Shown here piece by piece: positions 39,580-52,100 of a stretch of DNA of 64,000 bases. The stretch's first letter is position 1; each line of letters starts with the position of its first letter. The position numbers and the translations under genes were made by a program. Source of the DNA: Sitta carolinensis (Eukaryota > Chordata > Aves > Passeriformes > Sittidae). The notes beneath the pieces were generated by a model. The model did not search any database. It was not told the origin of the DNA and worked only from the letters and a program-made list of their open reading frames with translations. The stretch lies in the NCBI GenBank assembly GCA_032173965.1, contig CM063284.1, forward strand, positions 111,822,410 through 111,886,409, given 5' to 3'.

Positions 39580-39920
39580 CGCCGACCCTCCAGTACGCCA
39601 CTGCGTTATTCATACTGGGAACAAAAGATTTGCGATCTCGGGACCCGCGGAGCGAAGCGAGGGCTCTGCACGGCGTTACGCGGTTGGAAAGAGCCACCTG
39701 CCGGGCACAGCCGCTGTCGCGACAGGCGGGATGCTCCGCGGAGCCAGCCCCGGGCCGGCCGCCCCACCGTGTGGCCAGCCCGGGAAATGGGGCTGGATCA
39801 CCGCCCTGCTCACTGACGGGGGCTCTGGGAAGAGAGCGACCGGGGCGCCGGCAGCGGCAGCGAGGCGGCTAAACCGCGTCCCCATTTCTTCCCGTCGGAG
39901 ATTTGTGTACCATTTCATCG
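39580..39920. promoter_or_regulatory. Orphan CpG island 5 kb upstream of SNAI2
   Basis: A short GC-rich block in AT-rich surroundings with roughly forty CpG dinucleotides in about 340 bp, several in GC-box-like or CCGCGG contexts. No recognised gene starts here, no TATA box stands out, and the 173-codon frame crossing it (39351-39872, plus) is compositionally biased and matches nothing I know. Possible roles are a divergent noncoding-RNA promoter, an upstream SNAI2 promoter, or a CpG-rich enhancer. Confidence 0.7.
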
Positions 39921-40021
39921 TCACTGTCCGCTGCCTCCAGCGAAGTGAGACATGAAGGCATCATCTGAGAGTTCCTGCTCCGGAAAATGCATGTCTATGT
40001 GTGTGAACACCCAGCAGAGAT

Positions 40022-40425
40022 CATAGAATGGTTTGTGTTGGAAGGTGTCTTAAAAATCATCTAGTTCCAACCTCCCTGTCATGAATGCATTTCACTAGGC
40101 CAGGTTGCTCAGATCCCCACCCAGCCTGCTCTTGAATACTTCCAGGGAAGGGGTATCCACAACCTCTTTAGATAACCTTTTCCAGTTTATATTAAAAATG
40201 TATTCCTAATATCTAGTCTAAACCTACCTTCCTTTACTTTGAGTCCATTTTCTCCTTCGTTCTAACACTATAGAACCTTCTAAAAATCCCTCTCTTTCTT
40301 GCAGTCTCCCTTTAGACACTGGAAGACTGCTCCAAGGTCTGCACAGGGCCCTCTCTATTGCCTGTTTGTCACGTATTGTACATACCACCTTACTGTCTAC
40401 AACATCCTCGTGACAGGAAGCAGAG
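40022..40425 (-). mobile_element. CR1 LINE 3' end, reverse orientation
   Basis: Begins TCATAGAATGGTTTGTGTTG and continues through the reversed CR1 tail (CCAGCCTGCTCTTGAATAC, GGGGTATCCACAACCTCTTT). It lies just downstream of the orphan CpG island. The far edge near 40425 is approximate. Confidence 0.88.
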
Positions 40426-40444
40426 TGGCAGGCACTGATCACTC

Positions 40445-40690
40445 TGTGGTGACCAGTGACAGAACTTAAGGGAATGGCCTGAAGTCGTGTCAGAGGAGGT
40501 TTAGGTTAGACATTATTAAAATGTTCTTCCCTTGGAGGGTGCTTGGGCACTGGAATGGGTTGCCCAGGGAAGCGTTCACAGTACCAAGCCTGAGAGAATT
40601 CAAGAAATATTTGTACAAGGCCCTTGGGCCTGTCCACATCACACATGATGTGATTTTGGGGTTGTTCTCTGCAGCAGTTAGTATTTCCTG
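40445..40690 (+). mobile_element. CR1 LINE 3' end, forward orientation, different subtype
   Basis: GACAGAACTTAAGGGAATGG, GGAGGTTTAGGTTAGACATT, GGCACTGGAATGGGTTGCCC and CACAGTACCAAGCCTGA match the other main avian CR1 tail type. It meets the reverse-orientation copy at 40022-40425 almost end to end. Confidence 0.85.
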
Positions 40691-41188
40691 CTTCAGCATA
40701 AAGTCATCATTTTCCTGTGTCAACAGAAGATGAGAGCTGATGGATTTGCTGCAGTGTCACTCTTCTGCTTAGTCCTGAGACATAAGCACCTTTTGCAATC
40801 CCTGCTGCTTAAAACAGCAGTAGCGCTACAAGGCCGGTTCACCACCTGTATCGCCTATTCCTCATTCCTTCTCTAACTTCATCTATTGCTTATACACTGG
40901 ATTGCAGGCAGATGCTGTGCTTGGTTATTCTTACAGCTTCTTACACTGCCTTTAAGAACTTCATCTTTCTCAAGGACCGTTTAGAAGCTCCCAGGACCCC
41001 AGAGATTTCTGACAGTTCAGATCTCTCTTCTCCTGAGAACCAGCTTCCTTGCATTTAGACTAGTACTCTGCTCCTGGCTCTGTTAAGCTTGATAAAGACA
41101 TCCTGTGGTATCCTCTGCTATCTTCTTAGGCAATAACCATTGCCAGCTGCAGGCCTGATGTCTGAAAGTCCTGTTTTGTCTTTATCTG

Positions 41189-42229
41189 TTATCGCTGGAA
41201 TAGCTTTGAGGGCAGGCTGACGTCTGGAGCCTTTTCTTTCCCTTCGGCAGTACCTGGCAAAAGACACAGTGCAGATTGCAAGGGACTGGGTGATTCAGCA
41301 TGCCAGGAACTATTTTTGACATTACAACCAGAGACTTTTTTAGTTCCAGACAAATCAAGCAGTATATCTTCAGGATTACCACACACTGACTTCTTTGCAG
41401 GGCTGTGTACCCTGATGGGAGGTTTCCCAAATATCCAAGACATTTTTGAGGGCTTTCCACCATCATAAAAAATGCTAAAGACTGCAAAAATGAAAAAAAC
41501 CACATCTGCCAACTCTGGTTTCCATGAGTTTGAGGATGTCTGGGCTTTTTGCTCTCCCTACTTCCTTCCTCAGCAGCTCCACCAGACCTGAGGGATGTCT
41601 GTAGTTTGAATTTCTTACTAGCTCTTGTGAGAACCTTCATCTGATTACAGTATGTGCTGGAGCAGTTATCTCCTTACAGTACATCTCTGTTGGGCTGCTG
41701 GAGAAGGCACCAAAGGACTGTTATCTTTCCCCTTCATGGTGTGAACAGTCAGATACAGCATTTCGGCTGAACTGCTGGTTTGCTTTGTGGGAATGGTACC
41801 GCCGGTGTATCAAGTATTGTACATTTCAAGTAATAGTACCTTTGTTTGTTAGTTTGTTTAATTTCTGTGTTAACAGCTGGCTTCAGAAATGTATTATAGC
41901 ATATTACCAGCACTTGGCCACAGTTCTTCCACCTCATGTTCTGCTTCCTCTTGGCTGTGGTGGGAGTGAACTGCAGCTGTCTCTGCACATTGGCTAGAAC
42001 TGGATACATCATTGATCTCAAAGTTCAATTAAAGCTGTGTTGGTATGGCTGAATCATTAGCTGAATTTCTGATATGTCTCTCTAGCATCTTCTTCCATGG
42101 TCCTGAATATTTCTTCTGCAATAGGTCAGTGCTCATGTATTTTTCCTGTTCTTCTGATCTAGAAACATGCCAGAATAATGTTACATCAGTATTTGTCTCT
42201 GCAAGGTGGTATGAAGGGCACAATGAATG
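41189..42229 (-). pseudogene. Decayed coding-like stretch, possibly an MKI67 (Ki-67) retrocopy
   Basis: Read on the minus strand, one frame from about 42229 to 41189 gives protein-like segments of 64, 43, about 45 and 121 codons separated by about a dozen stops. Pieces resemble Ki-67 in the same order: a segment with FWHVSRSEEQEKY near 42175 (Ki-67 has a SPFWKLYES-type motif); SPLVPSPAAQQRC near 41715 (Ki-67 SPPAPSPRK-type); LADVV at 41512 (Ki-67 SWADVV); GKPPIRVHSPAKK near 41425 (Ki-67 GKAHTEKVHVPAR-type); then an ED...LSG...K segment. Further coding-like text continues upstream to about 42530 in shifted frames. If correct, this is an intronless, broken copy of the N-terminal third of a nuclear proliferation protein. 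The Ki-67 comparison is from memory, each match is weak, and the frame is not clearly stop-depleted overall, so both origin and identity are tentative. Confidence 0.3.
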
Positions 42230-42539
42230 ACTGTCTTTGGGGAGATCATTTTTATACCTCCAGTACTACACAAAAATTGCAGCAATCTCAATTTAGTGAT
42301 GAAAGTACTTACTTTTATTTTCCTTTTTGGGGATATGAAACCAGCATTTCTCTGCAGTCCTATTCTGTTTAATATTGCTCATTTTTCCCTAGAGCTGTGA
42401 TCTGGTGGTGTGGTCTCAACAGAATCTCAGCAGCCTTCCCCACAGAGGTTGCTGAGGATTTGCGTTTTGGCTTGTGGAGTGTCTGTGTTATGAGTAGCAT
42501 GTTTTTCCTCCAATTCTTGTCCATATTTTAGTTAGTGAA

Positions 42540-45500
42540 TTGTACCTTTTAGCATCACTGCTATAGAATTTCCTGGACCCACCACTGCCAGTAGGATTTA
42601 TGAATAAGATAGGTAAGAACACTGAGTAACCTCATTGCCACGATGAATTGTGTATGTACAGACACTGATAAATATACTTCTACATGGAAGAGGTTAGAGA
42701 CTGTCTTGAGGCTTAGGCTTGCAGGTGACTTATGCCTTTGTGTGTAAACTGGCCTAAAGTGGGGTGACTACAGCTAAACAGTCTGTTAGAAACAGTCTTA
42801 TGATATGCTGAAGGATGTCTAGACCTTAGCTGAGAGAATGTTTATGCCTACTATCCAAAGCCAAATGTTAAAAATGAAGCAGTTTCAACATTTGCAATCC
42901 TGTACCTTGCTTCTGTTTCATCTGATAATCCAGACATAATTCATATTCCTGAAATCAGGCTGATTCTACATTTAAGGAAATATTTGCCAAGATGTTGAAC
43001 GTAGGTATATTAAACAGGACCAATTTATCTCTAGTGTCTCATACATACATTTCTTGTAACTTCTTTTCTTCCTAACAATTTATATGCATTGTACTGTATA
43101 TTATGTCCTGACACATATCTGTTCAGGAGAAAAAAAAGAAAAAAGATTGATTGATGTGTTTTACTCATATCATGCTGTAATTTTCTTAGATGTAATTTCA
43201 GAACATCTAAATCAGCCAGTGAATTTCTAAAATTCAGGTTATAGATTTTTCCACTTCTACCCCATGCTTTAAAACTTTGTTGCAGCTTCCTCCACTATTA
43301 TGAAGCATCTATTCAGTCTCTTTTGTATCAGTTTAGTCCTAGCCTCTTACCTATTGCTATCCTCCTAGCCTCTTATCCTCACAGCTACTGAGAAACCTCT
43401 AAGTACTTGGTAAATTTCTTAAACAAGATATAGATATTCATGACATCTGGGGAACAACTACTATTGATCCCAGATATCTCACTGCTCTTCATGGCAGACG
43501 TGATAGCCGCAGGTGATTAGAGGAAAACGATGAGTCCCATGTTTTAGGCATCACCAGGAAGAAGAATGAGTAACCAGTATGACCAGCTTACATCTTTTGA
43601 AGTGGAAGTAATAAAGACTTGCAAGAGGAGGTGGCCTGTTGCAAAATCACAACTAGCAAGCATTCTGTGGCTGATAAACTTCACTAAAGAAAGCAAACAT
43701 TTTGTGGGAACGCTCTCTATGTAATAGCCAGTATTTCAAGTGGAGAGGTGTTTGAACCTTGGAAGAGTCACATCCTTAAAACTTTAAATATTTCCTTACA
43801 TCTTTTTCACTCATTATAGAACAGTTCAAACAGCAGGTTTTAAAGATTAAAGGTAACTCTATAGTTAAGGCTTGATTCACTTAATCTTGTGAAAAATTTC
43901 ATGTTTGATCCACCTGAGAAACAGGTCCCAGTTCTGCAGCAGATTTCTGCTGTTTGTGTATCAGCTGATGTTTCTCATTTCTAAAATGGGGCTTGTGACA
44001 TTCCCCTGTCTTCTACAAAGTTCTCAGGACTACTGCTTTAAAGCACAGACAACATTAATAAAGATATTAGCAGTGCCTTGGAGCAGAATGAAGTCTGGAA
44101 GAAAATTCAGATGTGGATGAGGTGGGAACAGAGGGAGGAGGAGAGAGAGACGCAGTTTGAATGTGCAGCCTGAAATTCCTTCAAGGTTGTGTCAGTTCCC
44201 TCCCACCATGGAAGCAAGAGGTGGTGCCGTGTTATTACAGCGTGCTTCTCCCTTCCACCATTCTGCTCCTGCACCCTTTGTGCACATGTTCTTATCCTTG
44301 GCAGAGTAAGTACAAAGTGCACAATGAATGATTTTTCGTGCTCCTCCTCTGGACTTGTTCCAGCAGGTCAACATCTTTCTTGTGCCTCTGAAGTACCATT
44401 TTGAGTGATTGTGTGTGGGACAAAAAAACCCCTCTCAAGCTAAAGCTGAGGTTTTAGTTCCTTTGCCTCCTGAGATATGAATGAATTGCACCTGTCACAT
44501 GCTATTGCATATTTCATGACTTGAAATAACTATGAAATGCTTTGCTGATATTTTACAGGTCAACAAAGAAAATGTGCATTGCAAAATTCAGTTTAGAGCA
44601 CTTATAAACACAAAATATAGAAAAGAAAGGCCTCCAGGGCCTCTGAGAGGATTGCTTTTCACTTTTTCTTTCCTTTATTGCAGTTTTGTTTTCTCATTAA
44701 TTACTCTTAATACATGAATCAATATTTATGTGGGTAATAACACTGGCTATATCAGCTGCTAGAAATTGCTCATTTCAGGCAATTACCTGTTTTGAAATTG
44801 CCTAATTCACAATTCATTTATCCCCATGTAGAATGGATTGAATTGAATTCAGGTTTATGCTTTTTTATTGACTTGAACAGTTTGTAGTAGACTGATCCTT
44901 GAGGAGGTGAAAGGCAGTTTTGCCTTAAATTTGACTTGATCTGTGCCCCCATCAGCAGTAACTGCCAAATTACCTACATTCCACAGGATGATTTTACTCA
45001 CTTGATCATTTTTTCTTATGGAATGAAATGATGTACCCAAAAATAACCTTGTGGTCTAAGACAGCTTAAAAAAGGAAAAATCAAAACTGAAACAAAACCT
45101 TAATAAAATGAACTAATACTGAGACAGCTTTAAAGCCCACTGAAAGTCAGATTGAGTAGTATAGCATGTAAATGCAAATATCTGCTGTTCTATGCATCTC
45201 CCATCTATCATATGAGTTTGAGCTGCAGATCAGATATTGCTGCACATTTTATTCTTTGTGGACTTCTCTTGCAGTATTTTTGTTGGGACTTTTTGTGAAA
45301 TAAGAAAGTTTCATGCAGTAGAATCAGATAAAAAAAGAGAAGCGTACCCATGAGAAGAAAAAATGAGCAAACCAAATAAATGTCAGACTATTGATATCTC
45401 AGATCATGCAAAGCCTTTGAAAAGCACAAAGTCTCTTTCAGGTGGCAGAGAAGTCCTTTCAATTCTACTTTACTGACCTCTAAGTGTCAGCATAAATGCT

Positions 45501-47458
45501 GTGGACAGGTCTTTTGCCACCTGAATTGCTTCAGGAGCAGTTCCTTCAGATTCCTCAGATGTTCCTGAGTGAACATCTCACTTGAAAAAAATTCCTTTTT
45601 CTTTCAGCATCATTGTTAAGAACTTCACATAAATTCTCTATCCTAAGTGGTCATACACCTTTTTTTTGTACATTTCCTTGGTTCTTTACATTTTATTCTT
45701 CTATGAATGGTTACAAATTTTCCCATATGTAAAGATGACAAATGAATGTGCAATGCTGTGCAAATTACTAAAACCTGTCTTAACAAATTATGTGACCTTC
45801 CTTTGCCAGGGTATCCAGGTATATCAGTAATGTGATGGGAAAGGGATGCAGCAGGACACCTTAGGACTATTTTACATATGCCTGGCAATAATGTCAAGCA
45901 TGTGCAGTAAATTGATAAATCTGGCTTTTCTGAGGAGTATGGTGTATTACCATGCCAGCACAGCCAAGCTGATCTGCACGTGCACTGCAGAAATACTCAG
46001 GACTGGCAGCTGTATTGAGTAATTTGTCCTTCACCAGCTTAGAGGTCACCAATAAACGTAGAGTCCTCACATTTCATGCAGACACACCTTTTTGAGAAAA
46101 GGAATTGCATCTGAGAGGACTCTGTGACATCTGGTAGGCAGTGGAAAGTCAGCTACCTCCATTTTAGTGATGGAGTGGAGAACTGAGGCTATTTGAAAAA
46201 ACACAAGCAAAGCCAGCAAAAAAACACAGTGTAGAAGTGGAGCAGGTCTATTAACACCAAGAGTAACTATGGAATAATCTTTCTTTCCCTCAGCATTATT
46301 TTAAAGCCATCCTTTGAAAGAAGGTGGTTCCATCACCAGGCCTTTGGTCTGCATGCACTTGGGAAAGTTCCCAAGTGCAAACAGCTGTAATGGACAGTGA
46401 CTGAAGAGCACATTTTGCTATAAGCCATGTAGTTAAGTTATTTCTCCAGTTACATGCAGTGTCAACTCATGTGATACCTCATGTGTCAATAAAATCTAGA
46501 GAATTAAGCTACATGGAGAATTTGAGTAGCATATGAGAAGACATAATAGCACAAAAGATCAAGGGGATTCACTCTTAAGCACTCTCAGGGATGTTAACCA
46601 AATTACCAATGAAGAAGAAAAAATGAATCAATGATGAATAATCATGTACTATATCAGGTAAGTCAAGCCTTTGTCTCTGCAGTAATTAACTGTTCCAATG
46701 ATATGGGCTGGCAGTGTAATGAGGAAGCATCAGTGAACATGCACTAATTACATTTGCTTTCAAATTCAACAGAAGCTGAACAGCTGTTTGGTGCAGTAGG
46801 TAAATTAAGTACACTAGTCAGATCCAATTTTGAAGTGAATCCTTGATGTCACTCAATGATTAATGTGTAGGCTGAATGTTTAAGGGCATGATTCAGCTAA
46901 AAAATACTTTCACTCTGTGTCTTATTACCTTTTGCTCTCTTGATCACATCTTCCTTGTACAAAACCCCACTTTGGGGTATGTGTGTGGAGGGGGTAGGAA
47001 AGAAATAACTGAAGAAAATGACTTCTGGTGTTCTCTTTGCAGAAATTTCTTGTCTATCATTTGTGGAGAGCAGAAGAACAGAATTTATCCTCTCCTGCTG
47101 AGAAAGCAGCTGTGGAGATAGTTTGCAAGACTTGTCGTTATAGCCTGTACCTGGAGCCTACTGGCTCAGAGGTAAACTGGGGCATTCATCATAGGAAAGA
47201 GCTGTTCCAGTTTGTTGGATCACATTAAAAGGCATTTTAAGCAGGGAAGGAAAATTTTAACTTTGTTATGTTAACACGTGAACTCCTCAGGAATTGACTC
47301 AGTGGCTCCATGGCCCACACCACTGCATCTTCCTGGCTTTTCTATTGCAGCACCAACTCCTACACCAGGGACTAGGACTCTGGGCTGGAGTAATAAATTG
47401 TAATAACATGAAATTTTCTTGCTGTGTCCTGCTATGTCTGACAAATATATTCCATATT
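42540..47458. other. Intergenic desert
   Basis: No gene or repeat family recognised apart from the palindrome at 46355-46378. A short imperfect duplication around CTAGCCTCTTA is at 43338-43380. Confidence 0.7.
46355..46378. repeat. 24-bp near-perfect palindrome
   Basis: GCACTTGGGAA, then AG, then TTCCCAAGTGC: 11-bp arms with no mismatch and a 2-bp centre. It is followed at once by a CAGCTG E-box. Possible dimer-binding site or cruciform; no gene is nearby. Confidence 0.9.
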
Positions 47459-47463
47459 CTTAT

Positions 47464-47944
47464 TATCCTGGTTTCAGCTGGGGGAGAGTTAATTTCTTCT
47501 TAGCAGCTGGTACAGTGATGTGGTTTGGAGTCAGGATGAGAATAATGTTGATAACACACTGATGCTTTAGCTGTTGCTAAGTAGTGTTTACCCTAAGCCA
47601 AGGACTTTTCAGTTTCTCATTTTCTCATGCTCTGCCAGTGAGCAGGTGCACAAGAAGTCAGGAGGGAGCGCAGCCAGAACAGCTGACCTGAACCGAAGGG
47701 ATATTCTGTGCTATAGAATGTTATACTCCGTGTATAAACAGGGAGGGGGCTGGCTCATCTCTGCTTGTGGACAGGAGGGGCGCTGCTTAGAGTGAGCAAT
47801 TGTTTCAAACTGTTCTTATCTCAACACACAACTGTTCTTATCTCCCCCACAGGAGAATTTTTTGATTCTCCTCCCTGTCCCACGTGGAAAGGGGAAGGGA
47901 GTGGTGGAGGAGGGGGCATGAGGAGTGAGGCTGCCTTTTTGGAC
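47464..47944 (+). mobile_element. ERV LTR, plus orientation, 3' end lost
   Basis: Same family as the LTR at 23423-23988: CCTGGTTTCAGCTGGG start, GCTAAGTAGTG...ACCCTAAGCCAAGGAC middle, and a TATA box TATAAA at about 47733. The first bases have drifted from TGTCC to TATCC. It stops about 30 bp short of the family's 3' end, where a copy in the opposite orientation begins. It includes an imperfect internal repeat around ACTGTTCTTATCTC. Confidence 0.85.
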
Positions 47945-48246
47945 TGCTGTGATTTAACCCCAGTCAGCAACTGAGTCCCCCACTGCTGCTTACTCAGTTG
48001 AAATGAAGTGTAATAGAAAACTGATACAAATAGTGAAAAGAAGAAAGAGAGGAGTAAATTGAGAGACAGAAGTGATGCACCACAGAATTTCTTGGGAAGA
48101 GCATGGGAAACTGAAAAGTCCTTGGCTTAGGGTAAGCACTCCTTAGCAACAGCTAAAGCAGCATGATTCTCATATTAAGCTCAAATCACAACACTGTACC
48201 AGGTGATAACCATAATATTAACTCTATCCCAGCCAGAATCAGGACA
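47945..48246 (-). mobile_element. ERV LTR, minus orientation, centre deleted
   Basis: Starts TGCTGTGATTTAACCCCAGTC, matching the opening of the minus-strand LTR at 23423, and ends CAGGACA. At 302 bp it lacks the central TATA region. It abuts the plus-orientation copy directly. The bases after it (CTGAT) match those before the plus copy (CTTAT, 47459-47463) at four of five positions. Confidence 0.8.
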
Positions 48247-48279
48247 CTGATATTGCACACTATTTCTACCTAGCTTGTA

Positions 48280-49145
48280 ACGAATCTGGAGGGAAGGGAA
48301 GCCATCCAGAAGGACATTGACAGGCTTGAGAGTTGGGCCTATGCAAACCTCATGAAGTTCAAAAAAGCCAAATGCAAAGTCCTGCACCTGGGTCAGGACA
48401 ATCCCAAAACCAAATATGGGTGGGGTGAGAACTTAGAGCAGCTCAGAAGAGAAGGACTGGGTAGTTTTTCTGGATGAGAGGTTGGACATGGCCTGTTGAT
48501 GTGTGTTTACAGCCCAGAAAGCCAACCATGTGCTGGGCTGCATCAAAATAAATGTGACCATAGGACAAGGTAAGTGGTCCTGCCCTTCTACTTTGCCTTG
48601 TGAGACCCCAATTGGAATTCTGTGTCCAGCTCTGAGGCCCTGAACACAAGAAAGATGTTGACCTTCTGAAGGTCCTGAGGATAAGCAAGCCCAAACCTTG
48701 AAGAGACCTGGAACAGCTCTTCTATGAAGACAAGCTGAGAGAGTTGGGGACGTTCAGCCTGAGAAAAAGACTTTGGGAAGACCTTAGAGAAGCTGTCCAG
48801 CACCTAAAGGGGACCTGGAAGAGAGCTGGAGGGGAGCTTTTCAGAAGGTCATGTATATTTATAGAGCAGGGAGGAATGGCCTTAAAGAGAGGTAGGGTAG
48901 GTTTAGGATTAGATATTTGGAAGAAATTCTTTACTATAAGGCTGTTGAGGCACTGGAGCAGGTTGCTCAGAAAGGTTGTAGACACCCTATCCCTGAAGGT
49001 GTTCATGACCAAGTTGGATGGTGTTCTGAGGAATGGAGTAGTGGAATGTTCCTTACTCATGGCAGTGCAGTTGGAACTAGATGATCTCTAAGGTGTCTTC
49101 CAACCCAAAACTTTCTACAGTTCCATGATTCTATAATTCTGTGAT
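48280..49145 (+). mobile_element. CR1 LINE: ORF2 end plus 3' tail
   Basis: About 865 bp, including the reverse-transcriptase C-terminal coding region (GACATTGACAGGCTTGAGAG, CCAAATGCAAAGTCCTGCAC) and the tail ending CATGATTCTATAATTCTGTGA. Stops and shifts break the ORF2 frame. It sits just after the mirrored LTR pair. Confidence 0.92.
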
Positions 49146-52100
49146 TAATAGTATTTAATTTCTGGAGGTTTTTTCTGTGCTTCACAAAAAATCCCAATCT
49201 TGCCATTTGATTTGGAATGTATTTGCACTGGCCAATTAGAGTTGAAGAATCCCCACAGCTGTTTCTTGTCTATGTGAAGGCTGATAAGACAGTCAGAAAG
49301 CAACAGGTCGACAGTCAACCATGTGCACTGTTAGAGAGAAACACCTAGGATTTACTTATTTAAGTCCTTTTCCTTACTTTCATTCAGCTTCTCATAATGT
49401 ATGATGGTGGTTTTTTTTCTTCCAATTTTTAAACCTGAAGTAAATCTGTAGAAAAACACTAGGTGCACTGATTGGGATAATTTATTATCCTTGTTTTACC
49501 AAAGGGACTTTCTTGCTGAGTGACATGTGACAAGTCATGGCCTTTTGTCATCTGAAACTTAGGTTTTAGTCTTTCCCATGCCTTGATTAGCAAATGCATT
49601 TCCTTTATCACTTAAGCCCTTTTGTGTCTGTCACAGTGATAGACTCTTTCTGATCACTTAAAATATTACTTTGGAAAGAAAAGAATAATCTGTCTGATAG
49701 GTCAATGCTGGCTTTGAAAATGAATTAGTCATGGTCAGATATTCTTGTTTCAGGGTACTACAGAAAATATAATATATGGTGTTACATTCAACATTCTCAT
49801 CTGGATACTACTTCTCTCAGAACTCATCAGCAATCCTGCTTTAAAGCATGACTTTGATGTAGGTGCATTTGTTAGCTGCATATAGATGAGAATTAGTTTT
49901 AAGATTATTAATGAGTCTACAAAGACAGAATCATGGCAGGGAAAGGCAGAAAGCAGCCTGACATGAAAGATCGTGTGGTTTCCAGAAATGAAGAATCTTG
50001 GGTGAATCATATAATCAGTATTCACAGGGTCAGATGCAAATTTATGGTCCTTAAGTCCTCTCTAAATGCAAATACTGGGGCTAGAATCAGTATTTTGCTA
50101 AAGAATCAGATATTGGAAATTTCAGCACGTACTGAAATAGGTTTAGTTAAAACAGTTTTAGTGGAATCAAGCTATATCTTTAAAAGTGATCTTGTCATAG
50201 AATTTTAGTTTCTCTGTCTAATCTCATAGAAGAACAGAAAACCAGGAATAGAGAAGTCACTACACTCCCTAGATGTCCTTTCTGCAAGCACAGCATTGGT
50301 ACAGTGTCTGGTTTACTAAAAAATATTTGTGTTTTTTCTTTTTCTTCCTCTTGTGTTCTTGTTTTTGCTGTTTCTGTCTCTGTTTCTGTGAAGGCTTTCT
50401 ATTTTCCCCCAGCCCTGCATCTGAAGAAGAGGTTGAGTCGTCTGTTTTCTTGTTCTCAGGAATTTGTTTATTCTTTGCTTATCTCATATTCATTCCCTGG
50501 CCTGCCACAGCTTCTCTTCAGGCCAGTGCTCTCCTCTTTGGTCTGTCTGCCCTTGGTCTTGGTCTTTAGTCATCTGTCCTCCCATGGTCATCTGTCCGCC
50601 CTTGGGAGGGCACTATCTTTTATACTGAAAATTACGTATGCTTTATTTATAACAATTCTCCAATATCTATCCACTATGTTGTACAGTGTACTTTTGTTCC
50701 AAACCAATCCAAATGTGCCACACCACCACAGAAGATGGAGAACAAGAGGATGAAGAAGAAGCTCAGGGACACACCCCATTTCCTCCATCTTTGCCCCTGA
50801 TCTCACATCTAAAATCCACAAATTCTACCTTTTCACCGTGTGAAATACTAATTATCATTCTATCTAAGTTCTTGTGACTTATAAATCTTCCCAGGACAGT
50901 CAGAAGGATTTCCTGGTTTCCCACAGTACAGAAAAAGAAAAGTTAATACAGACTTGATTAATAAACACCATGTTGTAGTTAAGATATGAAAATATGGTCT
51001 GCTAGGTAACACTGAACCTAATGCTGAACCAAATCACATCCACCTCTGGTAATAAATTTCAGATGCTTTCCAGAGCTCTTTGAAAGTTAAGCTGAAGGTC
51101 TACAGAATTGATCACCAAACATAATCAGACACAGCAAAATCCAGCAGACACCCACTCTGCTGAAATACAAATGAGTTGTGGCAAACTGCATCTTAGAGGT
51201 GTTCATATGTAGATATGTGATTGGGTGATCAGAGAGAACTGACCTTGAATTAAGGGGACTCTCAATCTACAGTTTATGATACTGAGTTTGGGATTTTGTC
51301 CTGAAGGTCACTCCTTCAGTGAAGAAGATAAGGAAAGTATCTCCAGCCATGAATGGCCTGGCCAAATGACACTATTTCTATCACTTATTTTCTGTGACGT
51401 AGACACACTGGGGACAATACTGACAAAACAGAAAGCCTAAAGCCAAAGAAGATTGTATGGGAGGGTGTGGAGGGAGATCACGAGATCCTTTTTAAAAGCA
51501 TCTTTTACTTCTTCTACAGTTAGATAATTCACTACATTTTTTTTTTTTATTGAATCCTCTTTGGAACTGTTACCTTTCAAGTCTGCCTTAAAAATATTTG
51601 TGTTATGTGGTTTCTTATTCTTCATCCATTATTGTGTCTCAAGGTGTCATGAGGAAGGCTGTTACCTAAACTGGCATGCAGCATATGTATCCTATCATAT
51701 ATTACTTATCATGCCATTAAAGAGTGAGAAAAAATAACACCTCTATGCTAGAAGAAAAGGCTTTACAGACATCTCAAAAATTCTTTCTATAATCTTGCCA
51801 CATCAACAGTATTTGAAAAGAGGAAACAATTTAATGGCAATTAGGATGCAACACCTATAGATTTTCATTGATCTGCATAGAAATGATGTAGAACAAGAGA
51901 AGACAAGCAGAATGCAAGGAGAAGGATGTAGTATCTCTAAGCCAGCAGAAATCCCTATGCTTAGCTTCCTTCTCAGGGTCGATTTTTTTTCCCTTAAGGA
52001 TGTTGATACACAGTTTGTGAAGGGAAAAGAGCTTTATCATAATGTCAAATAAACAGCTGTGTAATAAACTCTCTTTGCATATATAGACATATGATACCCA

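Noticed and set aside
39351..39872. 173-codon plus-strand frame across the CpG island
   Set aside because: Open because GC-rich DNA has few stops; composition is Arg/Pro/Ala-biased on the island side and unrelated on the other, with no known family.
41182..41640. 152-codon minus-strand frame overlapping the possible MKI67 relic
   Set aside because: Runs in a different frame from the motif-bearing one; most of it is a shadow, though a shift between frames in the relic cannot be excluded.
50304..50753. 149-codon plus-strand frame that looks like a secreted or membrane protein
   Set aside because: Hydrophobicity comes from a pyrimidine-rich stretch (Phe, Ser, Leu, Cys). Two overlapping frames show the same effect.
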